A stretch of 64,000 bases of DNA from Dyadobacter sandarakinus. GTDB taxonomy: Bacteria; Bacteroidota; Bacteroidia; Cytophagales; Spirosomataceae. Position numbers and translations under genes: made by a program. The number at the start of each line of letters is the position of its first letter. The first letter of the stretch is position 1. Below the pieces are notes generated by a model, which saw only the letters and a list, made by a program, of their open reading frames with translations, made no database searches and had not been told where the DNA came from. Below are positions 41,150 to 50,698 of this stretch, one piece after another. Location: positions 3,660,001-3,724,000 of the forward strand of contig NZ_CP056775.1 in NCBI RefSeq assembly GCF_016894445.1. Direction: 5' to 3'.

Positions 41150-41188
41150 ATTGATCATAAATGTTACTGCTGGTTCAACTGGAAAATT

Positions 41189-42130
41189 TCATTCTGTCTT
41201 TTTACCCAAACCGTCTAGTACCACAGCTCCGATAATGATGACACCCATCACCACCTGCTGATAGTACGAAGTCACATTCAGGAGGTCGAGGCTGTTGCTG
41301 ATCACGCCGATCAGCAGCGCACCAATCATCGTTCCTGTCATCGTGCCGGTGCCGCCCGAAGTGCTGGTACCACCAATGATCGCAGCCGCAATCGCGTCCA
41401 GCTCAAAACCGGCACCTGCATTGGGCTGCCCGGTCGTGATGCGTGCTGTAAGCACAATACCTCCCAAAGCCGAAAGCAAGCCGGAAATCATGTAAACCCA
41501 CATTTTTACGCTGGCAACATTGATTCCCGAAGCACGGGCAGCGGGCTCATTGCCACCTACCGCATACATGTACCGGCCCAGGATGGTTTTTTTCAGGAGC
41601 ATGCTGCATATCACAAAAGCAACCAGCAAAATAAGTATGGGCACGGGTATGCCCAGCACGTTTCCGCCCCCAATAAAATTGAAAGTGTCCGACAGATTTG
41701 AAACAGGCCGCCCTTTGCTGAGGATCAATGCAAGTCCGCGGCCGATGGTCATGGTGCCCAGTGTAACGATAAATGGAGGTACCTTACTTTTTGTAATCAC
41801 CAATCCATTGAATGCGCCGAGGAGCAGACCGGTACCAAGCCCTGCCAGGATCGGTACTGCCAGCGGGTAAGTATCAGGATGTGCGAAAGTAGCCGCCACC
41901 ACGCCTGTTACAGCAACCATGGAACCCAGTGAAAGGTCTATGCCGCCGGTAATGATCACAAAAGTTACACCGAATGCCAGCAGGGCATTGATCGACACCT
42001 GGGTACCGATGATCAGCAGGTTACCTACCGTGAAAAACCGTGGCGTACTCAGCGACAATATCAGGCAGATAGCCGCAAAAGCGATAAAAATACCGTATCG
42101 GGAAAAGCGGGCAGTGGGTAGGGAGTTCAT
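41189..42130 (-). CDS. Ribose-type sugar ABC transporter permease
   Basis: A 313-residue inner-membrane protein of the RbsC/XylH family with about nine or ten hydrophobic helices; conserved 'LLAFGVTFVIITGGIDLSLGSMVAVTGVVAA', 'GLVITKSKVPPFIVTLGTMTIGRGLALILSKG', 'YAVGGNEPAARASGINVASVKMWVYMISGLLSALGGIVLTAR' and 'GFELDAIAAAIIGGTSTSGG'. ATG 42130 (MNSLPTARFSRY) is preferred to the frame opening at 42160, which runs into repeat sequence. Starts 170 bases after the ATPase gene, across a family B repeat. Confidence 0.92.
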   Translation of the reverse strand: MNSLPTARFSRYGIFIAFAAICLILSLSTPRFFTVGNLLIIGTQVSINALLAFGVTFVIITGGIDLSLGSMVAVTGVVAATFAHPDTYPLAVPILAGLGTGLLLGAFNGLVITKSKVPPFIVTLGTMTIGRGLALILSKGRPVSNLSDTFNFIGGGNVLGIPVPILILLVAFVICSMLLKKTILGRYMYAVGGNEPAARASGINVASVKMWVYMISGLLSALGGIVLTARITTGQPNAGAGFELDAIAAAIIGGTSTSGGTGTMTGTMIGALLIGVISNSLDLLNVTSYYQQVVMGVIIIGAVVLDGLGKKTE

Positions 42131-42300
42131 GGGAGGCTCTCGGCAGTCGGCCGTTGGCAATCAGCTTTGGACGGTTGCTTTGTAGACTGTTTTAGTTAAT
42201 CTTAAATTTTATATACAAAAAACAAATGCGATTTATTAATCAAACATACCGTAAAACACCCGCTCAAAAGCCGACTGCCGATTGCCGACAGCCGACAGCC
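42131..42300. repeat. Interspersed inverted repeat, family B, copy 1
   Basis: Left arm CTCGGCAGTCGGCCGTTGGC with AATCAGCTTT, right arm AAAAGCCGACTGCCGATTGC with CGACAGCCGACAGCC, inverted relative to each other around a ~75-base AT-rich centre. Lies between the rbsA- and rbsC-like genes. Related pairs occur at 46100, 49698 and 52627. Confidence 0.8.
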
Positions 42301-43791
42301 CTAAGCCACCGCCCACTTCATAATCAGCTCCTGGGTTGCTTCCTGCCGGCTCAGCAGGGCTGTTTGCCTCCCTTTTGACAATACCACGATCCGGTCGCTT
42401 AACCCAAGAATTTCGGGGAGCTCGGAAGAGATGATCAGGATAGCAATGCCGCGTTCGGCCAGTTGGGTGATCAGCTTGTATATTTCAAACTTGGCACCAA
42501 CATCTACACCGCGGGTAGGCTCATCGAGTACGAGAATGCTAGGCGAGGCAAGCAGCATTTTACCGATAACCACTTTCTGCTGGTTGCCGCCGCTCAGGTA
42601 AGTTACGGCCTGCTCCTGACCGGAAGCCTTGATGTGCAGCTCATGGATCATGCGTGCGGCTGTTTCATCTTCACTTTTATCATTGATAAAAAAACCTTTT
42701 TTGTGTGTATGTATACTGGAAAGGGTCAGGTTCTCCCTCACAGACATTTTGGGGACAAACCCCAATGCTTTCCGGTCTTCACTTACGTAACCAATGCCTC
42801 TTGCAATGGCTTCTTTTGGGGTTTTCAAAAAGCAGATTTGCCCATTTATCTCCATTTCACCCTCATCCGGCTGGTCCAGTCCGAAGATTGTTCTCGCGAC
42901 TTCGGTGCGTCCGGCGCCCATCAGACCTGCCAGTCCCAGGATCTCTCCTGCCCGTACCTGAAAATCAATCCCCTCAAACTTTCCCTTTTTACCCAAACCT
43001 CTTACGCTAAGCCTTGTTTCACCCAAATTCACGCTACGTTCCGGGAACATCTGTCCGATCTCCCGTCCGACCATCCTGCTGATCAGTCCGGCCTGATCCA
43101 TGACTGATATGGGATCGGTGCTGATGTATCGGCCGTCGCGCAGCACGGTGACCATATCCGCAATACGGAAAATTTCGTCCATTTTGTGCGAGATGTAGAT
43201 GATGCCCACCCCTTTGGCTTTCAGCTCCCGGATTATCCTGAACAATATTGCTACCTCCCGATCCGAAATGGCCGAAGTAGGCTCGTCCATGATCATCACA
43301 CGGGCATCATTTGAAATGGCTTTGGCAATTTCCACCATTTGCATCTGCGCTACACTCAGGTCTTTCATTTTGGCGTCAGCCGCAATAGCAACGCCCATCT
43401 GATCCAGCAACTGTGCTGCCTGCCGGTTCATCGCTGCATCATCAAGCCAGCTCCTGAACATTTTACCCACCGTAAATTCCTTTTCCCGGCCCAGGAAAAT
43501 GTTCTGGGCTACTGTAAGGCCGGGGACAATCAGCATTTCCTGGTGGATCATGGAGATCCCACGCTGGCGCGATTTCCGGCTGATCCCAGCCTCGCCGTCA
43601 AAAATAATTTCCCCGGCATCAGGCGCCAGCAGCCCAACCAGTATTTTCATGAATGTCGACTTCCCTGCGCCATTTTCACCCATCAATGCGTGTACTTCGC
43701 CTTTTTTGAGATCAAATTGTACCTGGTCCAGTGCTTTTACACCGGAAAAGGATTTGGAAAGCTGACGGACATTGAGAATAAAATCGGACAT
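42301..43791 (-). CDS. Ribose-type sugar ABC transporter ATPase (two ATPase domains)
   Basis: A 496-residue protein with two tandem ABC domains, as in RbsA/XylG. First domain: Walker A 'GENGAGKST', signature 'LSVAQMQMVEIAKAI', Walker B 'VMIMDEPTSAI', 'YISHKMDEIF'. Second domain: degenerate P-loop 'GLMGAGRTEVARTIFG', signature 'LSGGNQQKVVIGKML', Walker B 'ILVLDEPTRGVDVG'. ATG 43791 (MSDFILNVRQLSKSF) is used; the frame is open to 44016 but the additional part is not domain-like and overlaps the upstream gene. Confidence 0.93.
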   Translation of the reverse strand: MSDFILNVRQLSKSFSGVKALDQVQFDLKKGEVHALMGENGAGKSTFMKILVGLLAPDAGEIIFDGEAGISRKSRQRGISMIHQEMLIVPGLTVAQNIFLGREKEFTVGKMFRSWLDDAAMNRQAAQLLDQMGVAIAADAKMKDLSVAQMQMVEIAKAISNDARVMIMDEPTSAISDREVAILFRIIRELKAKGVGIIYISHKMDEIFRIADMVTVLRDGRYISTDPISVMDQAGLISRMVGREIGQMFPERSVNLGETRLSVRGLGKKGKFEGIDFQVRAGEILGLAGLMGAGRTEVARTIFGLDQPDEGEMEINGQICFLKTPKEAIARGIGYVSEDRKALGFVPKMSVRENLTLSSIHTHKKGFFINDKSEDETAARMIHELHIKASGQEQAVTYLSGGNQQKVVIGKMLLASPSILVLDEPTRGVDVGAKFEIYKLITQLAERGIAILIISSELPEILGLSDRIVVLSKGRQTALLSRQEATQELIMKWAVA

Positions 43792-43840
43792 ACGGTTTAA
43801 AAAAAGATAGCAGCCCGTCGCCAGACTGCTATCGCAAGTG

Positions 43841-45004
43841 TTAGTTTCCTTCCCACACGACGCCGGTATCTTTCCAGCTGCGGGACGAAGCGGATTCCAG
43901 TACAGCCTCGCACACTTTCTGGGTTTCGTAGGCGTCCCGGAAAGTAGGCTGGCAAGGCTCGCCGGTTTGCAGACTTTCAAAAAAGTCGGCTGCCTGATGG
44001 ATAAATGAATGCTCATATCCGATGCTGGTGCCCGGTATCCACCATCTTTTCATGTAAGGCTGATCACTGTCGGTCACAAGGATGGAGCGCCAGCCGCGTA
44101 CGACGGACTCGTCGCCATGGTCAAAGTATTCCAGCCTGTTCAGGTCGTGCAGGTTCCAGCGGATGGAAGCATGCTCGCCATTGATCTCGAAAGTATAAAG
44201 GGCTTTGTGGCCGCGGGCATAGCGGGTAGATTCAAACAATCCCAGCGAACCATTATCAAAATGGCAGTGGAAGATACAGGCATCGTCGATGCCCACCCTT
44301 TTCACCTCACCGCTACCCTGGTGCACGCGCTCTTTGATGAAAGTCTCTGTAACTGCCGACACATCTTTGATGCCTCCGTTAATCCACATCGCAGTGTCAA
44401 TGCAATGCGCCAGCAAATCGCCGGTTACGCCGGAGCCAGCCGCATCCACGTCAAGCCGCCAGGTAGCAGCACCGCCCTGCGGTACGTCCGGGCTGATGGT
44501 CCAGTCCTGCAAAAAGTTGGCACGATAATGAAAAATCTTGCCCAGCTTGCCGGAATCAACAATTTGCTTGGCCAGCGTCACAGCCGGTACACGGCGGTAG
44601 TTGTACCAAACCGTATTCTGCACGCCTGCTTTTTCAATGGCTTCCACCATGCTTTTGGCTTCTTCCAGTGTTCTGGCGAGTGGTTTTTCGCAAAGAATCA
44701 TTTTACCTGCTGCTGCGGCTGCGATCGCTATCTCGGCGTGGGAATCATTGGGGGTACAAATATCAACTGCATCGATATCGTCACGCTCAATGATCTTTCT
44801 CCAGTCTGTCTCCACCGAGGCATAGCCCCATTGTTCAGCAAATGCCTGGACTTTTTCGGGATTGCGGGAGCACACGGCCTGCAATACAGGGCGGTATTCG
44901 AGGTCCGGAAAAAAGTCTCCTATTCTTTTATAACCATTGGAATGCGTGCGGCCCATCAAACCGGTACCAATCAATCCGATCCTGATTAATTTCTTGTCTG
45001 ACAT
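43841..45004 (-). CDS. Gfo/Idh/MocA-family oxidoreductase, cytoplasmic
   Basis: A 387-residue dehydrogenase without signal peptide. Rossmann motif '[22 protein letters not shown]', catalytic-region '[19 protein letters not shown]', '[25 protein letters not shown]', and substrate-domain '[17 protein letters not shown]'. Oxidises or reduces a sugar or cyclitol hydroxyl with NAD(P). Starts 19 bases after the TIM-barrel gene stop and ends 49 bases before the ABC ATPase, so import and oxidation are coupled. ATG 45004 is the family-like start. Confidence 0.88.
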   Translation of the reverse strand: MSDKKLIRIGLIGTGLMGRTHSNGYKRIGDFFPDLEYRPVLQAVCSRNPEKVQAFAEQWGYASVETDWRKIIERDDIDAVDICTPNDSHAEIAIAAAAAGKMILCEKPLARTLEEAKSMVEAIEKAGVQNTVWYNYRRVPAVTLAKQIVDSGKLGKIFHYRANFLQDWTISPDVPQGGAATWRLDVDAAGSGVTGDLLAHCIDTAMWINGGIKDVSAVTETFIKERVHQGSGEVKRVGIDDACIFHCHFDNGSLGLFESTRYARGHKALYTFEINGEHASIRWNLHDLNRLEYFDHGDESVVRGWRSILVTDSDQPYMKRWWIPGTSIGYEHSFIHQAADFFESLQTGEPCQPTFRDAYETQKVCEAVLESASSRSWKDTGVVWEGN

Positions 45005-45023
45005 GTTACTTTTAAATACGGGT

Positions 45024-46079
45024 TTAGAAATTGGCTGACACTTTCTCTTCCTGGTACCAGCCATGCGCCTGGCGCACCTTGATCATTGCAGCCAGGATAT
45101 CGTTCCAGGTTTGCTGGTTTTCCATGACTGAGTTCGGGAACATGCATCCGTCCCAGCAGATGTGGCGGAATGCTTTGGTGAGGTTACCATGTTCATCGCG
45201 CAGCCAGTATCCGGCATCGTGAACGATGTCCAGCCGTCCGTTCGGGTCGGTAGCAAGGCAGTGCCGGCCGGTTTTATCATGAGAGCCGGTTCCGTGTACG
45301 GTACCATCATTTTGCGCAACGTGGAAATCGATGGTGTACGGGCGCAATGCAGCTGTCATTTTTTTCAAACCTTCTTCCAGGGCAGCCCGGTCGCTCCATT
45401 GAAAATCTTCGGGAAGTACCCTGTCTTCGGGGCGGTTGTAACCCAGCAAATACAGGAACGTATGCGACATGTCAGCCTGGAAGCCCATATTCGGACGATC
45501 TACTGCTTCCATGGTGTCGATCATCGTTTTCCAGCTGTGCATACCACCCCAGCAGATTTCACCTTCAGCTGCGAGTTTTTCACCATAATCTGCCGCTACA
45601 TCGCAGGCTCTCCTGAAAGTATCGGCAATCAGTTTGGTATTGTTGATCGGGTCCAGTTCCCAGAGATCGGGCTTACTGGCGGAGTCAATGCGCACCACAC
45701 CATTGGGACGAATGCCGTGCTCTCTCAGCTTCTGACCGAAAATGCATGATTTACGAACCATCTCCACAAAAGTATCACGTTCCTCCTTGCTGCCCATGGC
45801 CGGTCCGCCCCAGATGGGCGCTACCAGGGAGCCTACTTCCAGTCCGAGCCCGCCTAATTTGTCCACCAGCCTTTTAATGCCGTCGTCACTCATATCCAGA
45901 TCGATGTGCGGATCAAAAAGGCCCAGATCAACACCATCGAACTTCACGCCGTTCACTTCGGCTGAGGCCGTTTTTTCCAGCATGGTATCAAAAGAAATCA
46001 CAGGCTCCGAGTCCGGGCCTTTTCCCACAATACCCGGCCAAGTGGCATTGTGCAGTTTGGGATAATTATTTTCTGGCAT
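45024..46079 (-). CDS. Sugar-phosphate isomerase/epimerase-like TIM-barrel protein
   Basis: A 351-residue AP-endonuclease-2-type TIM barrel without signal peptide. Candidate metal ligands lie in '[14 protein letters not shown]', '[17 protein letters not shown]' (Asp and His), and '[10 protein letters not shown]' (His). '[19 protein letters not shown]' marks the second strand region. Xylose-isomerase-like folds of this type isomerise or epimerise keto sugars or act as dehydratases. Position next to the Gfo/Idh gene suggests it uses that enzyme's keto product. Confidence 0.82.
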   Translation of the reverse strand: MPENNYPKLHNATWPGIVGKGPDSEPVISFDTMLEKTASAEVNGVKFDGVDLGLFDPHIDLDMSDDGIKRLVDKLGGLGLEVGSLVAPIWGGPAMGSKEERDTFVEMVRKSCIFGQKLREHGIRPNGVVRIDSASKPDLWELDPINNTKLIADTFRRACDVAADYGEKLAAEGEICWGGMHSWKTMIDTMEAVDRPNMGFQADMSHTFLYLLGYNRPEDRVLPEDFQWSDRAALEEGLKKMTAALRPYTIDFHVAQNDGTVHGTGSHDKTGRHCLATDPNGRLDIVHDAGYWLRDEHGNLTKAFRHICWDGCMFPNSVMENQQTWNDILAAMIKVRQAHGWYQEEKVSANF

Positions 46080-46099
46080 GGTTTAAGAAATGTTATAAG

Positions 46100-46251
46100 T
46101 GAATACTTCGGCTTTCAGCAATTGGCTGTCGGCTTTTTATTAAGATTACTTCGGCTTTCGGCTTTTGTCAGTTGAAGCCATTAATTCACACTACCGGCAT
46201 CAACAGATTAAATATTAAAAAGCCGACGGCCGACAGCCGACTGCCGACTGC
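46100..46251. repeat. Interspersed inverted repeat, family B, copy 2
   Basis: Left part contains CGGCTTTCAGCAATTGGCTG TCGGC and a second CGGCTTTCGGC; right part is AAAAAGCCGACGGCCGACAG CCGACTGCCGACTGCC. Lies between the cupin and TIM-barrel genes. Confidence 0.8.
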
Positions 46252-47466
46252 CTATAAAACCAGATCCGGATTTCCCGGTCCGAAATGCTTTAATATAACG
46301 ATTGGGTCGGTTTTGGATGGATTGGTGATGACGACGCCTTCAACGGCTGCTTTTTCACTTACAAAATATTCGTCATTGGTCAGCTGTCCGTAGCGGATCA
46401 GTGCGGGAGTTTCGATATCCCATTCACCCAACTTGCCGTGGCCCTGCATAACGATCATTCCATAAGCTGCGGCATCTTTGATGGTGACGGTTTGTCCGGG
46501 AAATACGGTCAGTTCCTTGGCACTGTAAGCCTCGTTTTTATAACAGATCCAGTTTTCACTATATCCTTCTGCTTCCATCTCTGCAACATCCTTCACCGGT
46601 TTGGGACGCATGAAATGTTTTTCCATCAGGTTAGGATTTACATTCAAATCCCAGTCGATCACCTCCATCAGCAGGTCGTAATCGCCGATCCTGTCTTTCG
46701 GCGTTCCCTTCCAGAGCAACTCTTCCGGAATTACCGCCTCATTTACAAGCGACTGGTACATTGCAAAAATATCGGATGCTTTCTGAGGCTCGTAAGTACA
46801 CAAGCTGCCCGGCGCATGCAGCATGCCGGGAGGCACGTCCCAGCCCGTTCCCGGTTCCAGGCGAAATGCCTGAGAGTAGTTGGTAATCTTGTTGTCGCCC
46901 TTGGTGAAGTTCATCAGGCACTCCTTGATCTGCTCTTTTGAAGTGCCGGGAGCGATACCAATAAAAGTGTATGGAAAATCGCCGCCGTGATTGTTCAGCT
47001 GGGGCGGAAAGTAGTAGGCTTCGGGCTTGCCGTTCTGGCCCACCATGGCGGCGTGCTCATCCCGGTGGTGAATATGATGTGGAAGCGGCCCCATATTGTC
47101 AAAAAACTTGGAGTACATCGGCCAGCTTTTGTATTGGTCCCAAAGCCTGTCGCCAATGATCTGACCTTTCAGCTCTTCTACCGCATCGCGCAATGTTACT
47201 TTCTGAACTCCTGATTCATCTTCCAGAACGATTTGGCTCAAACCTTCATTTTCGCCTGTCAGCGGCCCGTTTTCCGCAGGAGTTGTGGACGACAACCAAC
47301 GCTCATCGATCCCGCCACGCTCGCCACCCAGTATATAATAATCGTCGGGGTGCAATTTGATCCTGCGACCAGGAACGCAAAATGAGCGCGGCACCCACGT
47401 TGGCGCAAGCCTCAAAATCCCTTTTCCCTGCTCTAATGCCTTCTCAGCGATACTTGAAAGTCCCAT
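46252..47466 (-). CDS. Mannose-6-phosphate-isomerase-like cupin protein
   Basis: A 404-residue cupin of the ManA-like type. The metal motif is 'MGPLPHHIHHRDEHAAMVG' with a cluster of His and Glu; 'EAYYFPPQLNN', 'FTFIGIAP'-like 'FPYTFIGIAPGTSKEQIKECL', 'WDVPPGMLHAPGSL' and a second cupin near 'LTVFPGQTVTIKDAAAYGMIVMQGHG'. Likely an aldose-ketose isomerase in the cytoplasm; substrate unknown. ATG 47466 (MGLSSIAEKAL) is chosen over the frame opening at 47598, which translates family A repeat. Confidence 0.83.
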   Translation of the reverse strand: MGLSSIAEKALEQGKGILRLAPTWVPRSFCVPGRRIKLHPDDYYILGGERGGIDERWLSSTTPAENGPLTGENEGLSQIVLEDESGVQKVTLRDAVEELKGQIIGDRLWDQYKSWPMYSKFFDNMGPLPHHIHHRDEHAAMVGQNGKPEAYYFPPQLNNHGGDFPYTFIGIAPGTSKEQIKECLMNFTKGDNKITNYSQAFRLEPGTGWDVPPGMLHAPGSLCTYEPQKASDIFAMYQSLVNEAVIPEELLWKGTPKDRIGDYDLLMEVIDWDLNVNPNLMEKHFMRPKPVKDVAEMEAEGYSENWICYKNEAYSAKELTVFPGQTVTIKDAAAYGMIVMQGHGKLGEWDIETPALIRYGQLTNDEYFVSEKAAVEGVVITNPSKTDPIVILKHFGPGNPDLVL

Positions 47467-47549
47467 TGTTTTTATCAAAAAGTGGTTTAGATGATTACTT
47501 GAAAAAAAATTTTTGATGTCTTTGTCTAAAAAGCCGGCACTCCCCTCTT

Positions 47550-47710
47550 TTGTCACCCTGAGCGGAGTCGAAGGGCCGACGCGGCCACCAAAATGCACTT
47601 ACTTGCTCAATCAAAGCTTTTTACTGCATAAAAAAGACGCATTTCCTTATTCTCCCCTTCGACTGCGCTCAGGGTGACAAAGGTCGCTCGGCTCAGGGTG
47701 ACAGGGGCAG
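47550..47710. repeat. Interspersed palindromic repeat, family A, copy 5
   Basis: Left arm TTTGTCACCCTGAGCGGAGT CGAAGGGCCGACGCGGCCACC; ~65-base centre; right arm CCCCTTCGACTGCGCTCAGG GTGACAAAGG, then a second partial end CTCAGGGTGACAGGGG. Lies between the DUF4432 and cupin genes. Confidence 0.85.
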
Positions 47711-47715
47711 TGGTT

Positions 47716-48798
47716 TTACACCACCTTAACACTCAGCACAAGCTCGTCGATGTCTTCTTTTCTGGTTAGTACGTTCAGTTCCAGATCGTATGATTTCACC
47801 TCTTCCGGTTCAATGAAAATCAGCGTTTTATCCTCACGTGCTTTTGCCTGGCCTGTGAGCGGGTGCGTGCTGGGTTCGAGGCCGGTTACGTATTCGCCTT
47901 TACCCCAGTGCTGCCAGTTGGCAAACCAGGGCAGCTGCTCTTTTTTAAACTTCATCATCACGGCAAGCCCCAGTTTCTCATTGTGCAGCCCGCAAATACT
48001 GTCCCCGAAGATATCTGCATCTATATCCACCAATACTACCTCCTCGCCCGTACCCAGGTGATCGTCCAGCGGGGTCGGACACTTTTTAAAACTATTTCCT
48101 TCTTTAAAAATTTTTGCATTCTCCTCCCCGTGCCTTGGAAACCACTTTCCATTCCAGAGAATGTCCGTGCCCTCGTCAGCCAGCGGCCAGCCAAAGTTAA
48201 AGTGGTAGAGCAGCATATGCGGAGCGGGCGTATTGGCTTTGTTTGTCACTTCGTCGTGAATGCGCAGGCCGGGTTGTCCCAGGGTGGCAGAGATCGTCCT
48301 TTTCAATTCCAGGCTCGGGCCGAACGGTTTGGTTTCGCGCATGATACCGGTAATACTCATTTCGAGCTTGCCGGCACGGAGGTCGGGCTGAACAATGGAA
48401 ATGATTTCTGCGGGTGTATTACTGATCAACCCGTGCAGTCCGCGGTCGCCGAAGTTATCGGATTCGGGTCCGCCCACGTGCGACAGTCCGCAGGTGGTAA
48501 GCAGCCCCCCACCGAAAGTGCGGAGCCAGTCGATGCCTTTGTCTGAAAATGGCTGCGGATATGTGGTACCTGTATGACTGATCCACGCCAGGCTATGCTG
48601 ATTGAAAAAAGCGTCGGCTATGTCCATCGCACGGTCCAGCACGACTTTAAAGCGCAGGCCGGTACCGGTATTGACCCATGCAATGCGTGTTCCGCGGCCG
48701 GGTCCGTTGTCCAGGACTGATGTTTCAATCCCGCCTACCTGCTGATGATGCGATACCTTTTCTTTCCAATCCTGGCTTACTGAATCCGTACTCTCCAT
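47716..48798 (-). CDS. DUF4432 (aldose 1-epimerase-like) protein
   Basis: A 360-residue beta-sandwich protein of the DUF4432 group: 'GGIETSVLDNGPGRGTRIAWVNTGTGLRFKVVLDRAMDIADAFFN', 'DWLRTFGGGLLTTCGLSHVGGPESDNFGDRGLHGLISNTPAE', 'HMLLYHFNFGWPLADEGTDILWNG', 'GEYVTGLEPSTHPLTG'. Fold and His/Glu residues resemble galactose mutarotases; it likely acts on a free sugar. First gene of the seven-gene part of the operon that contains the ABC importer. Confidence 0.85.
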   Translation of the reverse strand: MESTDSVSQDWKEKVSHHQQVGGIETSVLDNGPGRGTRIAWVNTGTGLRFKVVLDRAMDIADAFFNQHSLAWISHTGTTYPQPFSDKGIDWLRTFGGGLLTTCGLSHVGGPESDNFGDRGLHGLISNTPAEIISIVQPDLRAGKLEMSITGIMRETKPFGPSLELKRTISATLGQPGLRIHDEVTNKANTPAPHMLLYHFNFGWPLADEGTDILWNGKWFPRHGEENAKIFKEGNSFKKCPTPLDDHLGTGEEVVLVDIDADIFGDSICGLHNEKLGLAVMMKFKKEQLPWFANWQHWGKGEYVTGLEPSTHPLTGQAKAREDKTLIFIEPEEVKSYDLELNVLTRKEDIDELVLSVKVV

Positions 48799-48893
48799 TA
48801 TTTAGTATTTAAACTTTCCATTGTCTAAATCAGAAAAAGGCGCAGAAAGCCCGTTTTTAATGTATTTGCATGCAAAAATCCGTTTTCTGCTGC

Positions 48894-49697
48894 TTAGTTA
48901 GCCAGCAGCCAGTCACGGACCCTTACATTGAAATCAGCAGTATTTTCAAAGTGGAAAGCATGCCCGAGCTTTTCGTAAAGAAAGAGTTCGGCACCCGGAA
49001 TCGCTCCCGCAACCTCCTCGGCCATCCACACCGGCGTAAAAATATCCTCCCGTCCGCCGATCACCAGCACAGGCTTCCGGATCTTATTCAAGTCTGACAA
49101 TGCATTGTGATTTATGCACGCAGCAGCCTGTCCTTCCAGTCCGTGAAGTGGCTGCGGATAAGGACCGAATGCATCCTGCATACGTCCGTTTTCCAGACTT
49201 TGATGCTGCTCGGGATCATCCCACGACGATTTTGAAAAAATTAAAAGCTGTATGTACAGGCTGAACTCTTCGGGCCTGAACCTTGCTTTGGCATTCATGA
49301 TATGCTGAAAAAGGCCTTTTGCATAATTGTCGCACCGCGCCCAGGGACACATCAGTACCAGTGACTTTACTTTTTGCGGATGCCGGATCGCCAGCTGCTG
49401 GGCAATGGTACTGCCCATGGAGCAACCCACCACCCTTACCTGATCCAATCCAAGGGAGTCGAGCAGGCCGGCATAGTCGTCCGCCATTTGTTCCGTGGTA
49501 TATGGCCCCGAAGGCTTGTCGGTCTGACCCACGCCCCGGTTATCCCCGGCAATGCAGCGAAAATGATGTTTCCAATCGGCCAGGTGTACATTCCATACGG
49601 TTCCCGGCGCGGTAATGCCCATGATCAGCAGTAACGGCTCACCCGAGCCGCGCTCTTCATAGTAGAGGTTGATTCCGTTGGTTTTGGTGAAGGGCAT
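48894..49697 (-). CDS. Alpha/beta-hydrolase
   Basis: A 267-residue cytoplasmic hydrolase. Oxyanion-region 'LLLIMGITAPGTVW', 'IAGDNRGVGQTDKPSGPYT', nucleophile elbow 'VVGCSMGSTIAQQLAI' (Ser), acid region 'VLVIGGREDIFTPV' (Asp), His in 'YEKLGHAFHFEN'. Family spans esterases, lactonases and C-C hydrolases. In this operon a sugar lactonase or ester hydrolase role is plausible but not shown. Confidence 0.87.
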   Translation of the reverse strand: MPFTKTNGINLYYEERGSGEPLLLIMGITAPGTVWNVHLADWKHHFRCIAGDNRGVGQTDKPSGPYTTEQMADDYAGLLDSLGLDQVRVVGCSMGSTIAQQLAIRHPQKVKSLVLMCPWARCDNYAKGLFQHIMNAKARFRPEEFSLYIQLLIFSKSSWDDPEQHQSLENGRMQDAFGPYPQPLHGLEGQAAACINHNALSDLNKIRKPVLVIGGREDIFTPVWMAEEVAGAIPGAELFLYEKLGHAFHFENTADFNVRVRDWLLAN

Positions 49698-49845
49698 GGC
49701 TTTGGGCTTTCGGCCGTCAGCTGTCGGCCTTTTTTATTTAATTATTGACTTTGAAAATGAAAATGGTATCGCACCAGCTTAAAGTAAATTGCCGACTGCC
49801 GAAAGCTGATCGCCGAAAGCCGACTGCCGACTGCCGCCCCCAAAG
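49698..49845. repeat. Interspersed inverted repeat, family B, copy 3
   Basis: Left arm GGGCTTTCGGCCGTCAGCTG TCGGCC; right side has ATTGCCGACTGCCGAAAGCT followed by GATCGCCGAAAGCCGACTGCCGACTGCCG. About 50 bases of AT-rich spacer between. Lies between the TIM-barrel and hydrolase genes. Confidence 0.8.
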
Positions 49846-50673
49846 TCACTTCAATCCCGGCACCAGCGTTTCCCGGATCCACTTACCATCGTGCATGGTG
49901 ACAAAATCAGGGTCATCAAGCGCTTCGGCCCCTTCATCTTCACAGATAATCCAGCCTTTATAACCTATATCTTTTAACCACTGCGTGACACCCGGCAGGT
50001 CTACCCTGCCTTTCCCCATCAATGTGAATTCCGGCGCACCGTCCCAGTCCTTGAAATGAACATGGTTGATCAGCGGCTGGTACTCCTTCATTTTGGCGAG
50101 CGGGTCCATACCTCCATTGATGATGTGCCCCACATCGGGTGTCCAGCCGGTAGCGGAGATGTCCAGCGATTCAAGCACTACTTTATAGTCCTCCTCCGTG
50201 CGAATGATCGACACGTGCGGTGAATTAGGGTGAAAACTGCATGGAATACCTTTTTCAGCTGCCCTTCTTGACACCGTATTCACAATATTGACGAGCCTTC
50301 TCTGACGCTCCGCCAGGTCGTGGCGACCTGTGGGATATTGTACCGTATTCAGGACAGCGCCGGGAAATTGCTGCAAAACGCTGATTGCATGATCCGCTGT
50401 GGCACGTTCCTGCTCGGTTTCTTCCGTTCCGTTCCATTCGAGTGCAAGTGCGAGTGCGGCGAGCTCTATGCCCTGCTCATCCAGCTTAGCCCTCAGCTTG
50501 CCGGGATCGATCAGGTCGCCCATCCAGGTAAATATCGGCTGAATGCCTGTAAAGCCCGATTTGGCAATTACCTCGATCATATGTCCCAGGCGCCCTTCAT
50601 GGGTTTTGCCATTATTACTCATAAACCAGGTGTACACCTCTGACCCGAAACGAAATGGAAGCTGCTCAGCCAT
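49846..50673 (-). CDS. Sugar-phosphate isomerase/epimerase-like TIM-barrel protein
   Basis: A 275-residue AP-endonuclease-2-type barrel, cytoplasmic. Possible metal ligands: 'IPCSFHPNSPHVSI', 'GWTPDVGHIINGG' (Asp and His), 'INHVHFKDWDG' (His-x-His) and 'WIICEDEGA' (Glu). Resembles IolE/IolH-like and 3-keto-sugar-processing enzymes; exact reaction unknown. Starts 25 bases after the ThuA gene stop. Confidence 0.84.
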   Translation of the reverse strand: MAEQLPFRFGSEVYTWFMSNNGKTHEGRLGHMIEVIAKSGFTGIQPIFTWMGDLIDPGKLRAKLDEQGIELAALALALEWNGTEETEQERATADHAISVLQQFPGAVLNTVQYPTGRHDLAERQRRLVNIVNTVSRRAAEKGIPCSFHPNSPHVSIIRTEEDYKVVLESLDISATGWTPDVGHIINGGMDPLAKMKEYQPLINHVHFKDWDGAPEFTLMGKGRVDLPGVTQWLKDIGYKGWIICEDEGAEALDDPDFVTMHDGKWIRETLVPGLK

Positions 50674-50698
50674 TTTAATTTTTGTTGTGTAAAAATGT

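Noticed and set aside
43792..44016. N-terminal extension of the sugar ABC ATPase
   Set aside because: Overlaps the end of the upstream Gfo/Idh gene and lacks ABC-domain features; the family starts at the 43791 ATG.
47467..47598. N-terminal extension of the cupin frame to 47598
   Set aside because: It translates a family A repeat (GPSTPLRVTKEG), a known-looking repeat-derived peptide, so the start at 47466 was used.
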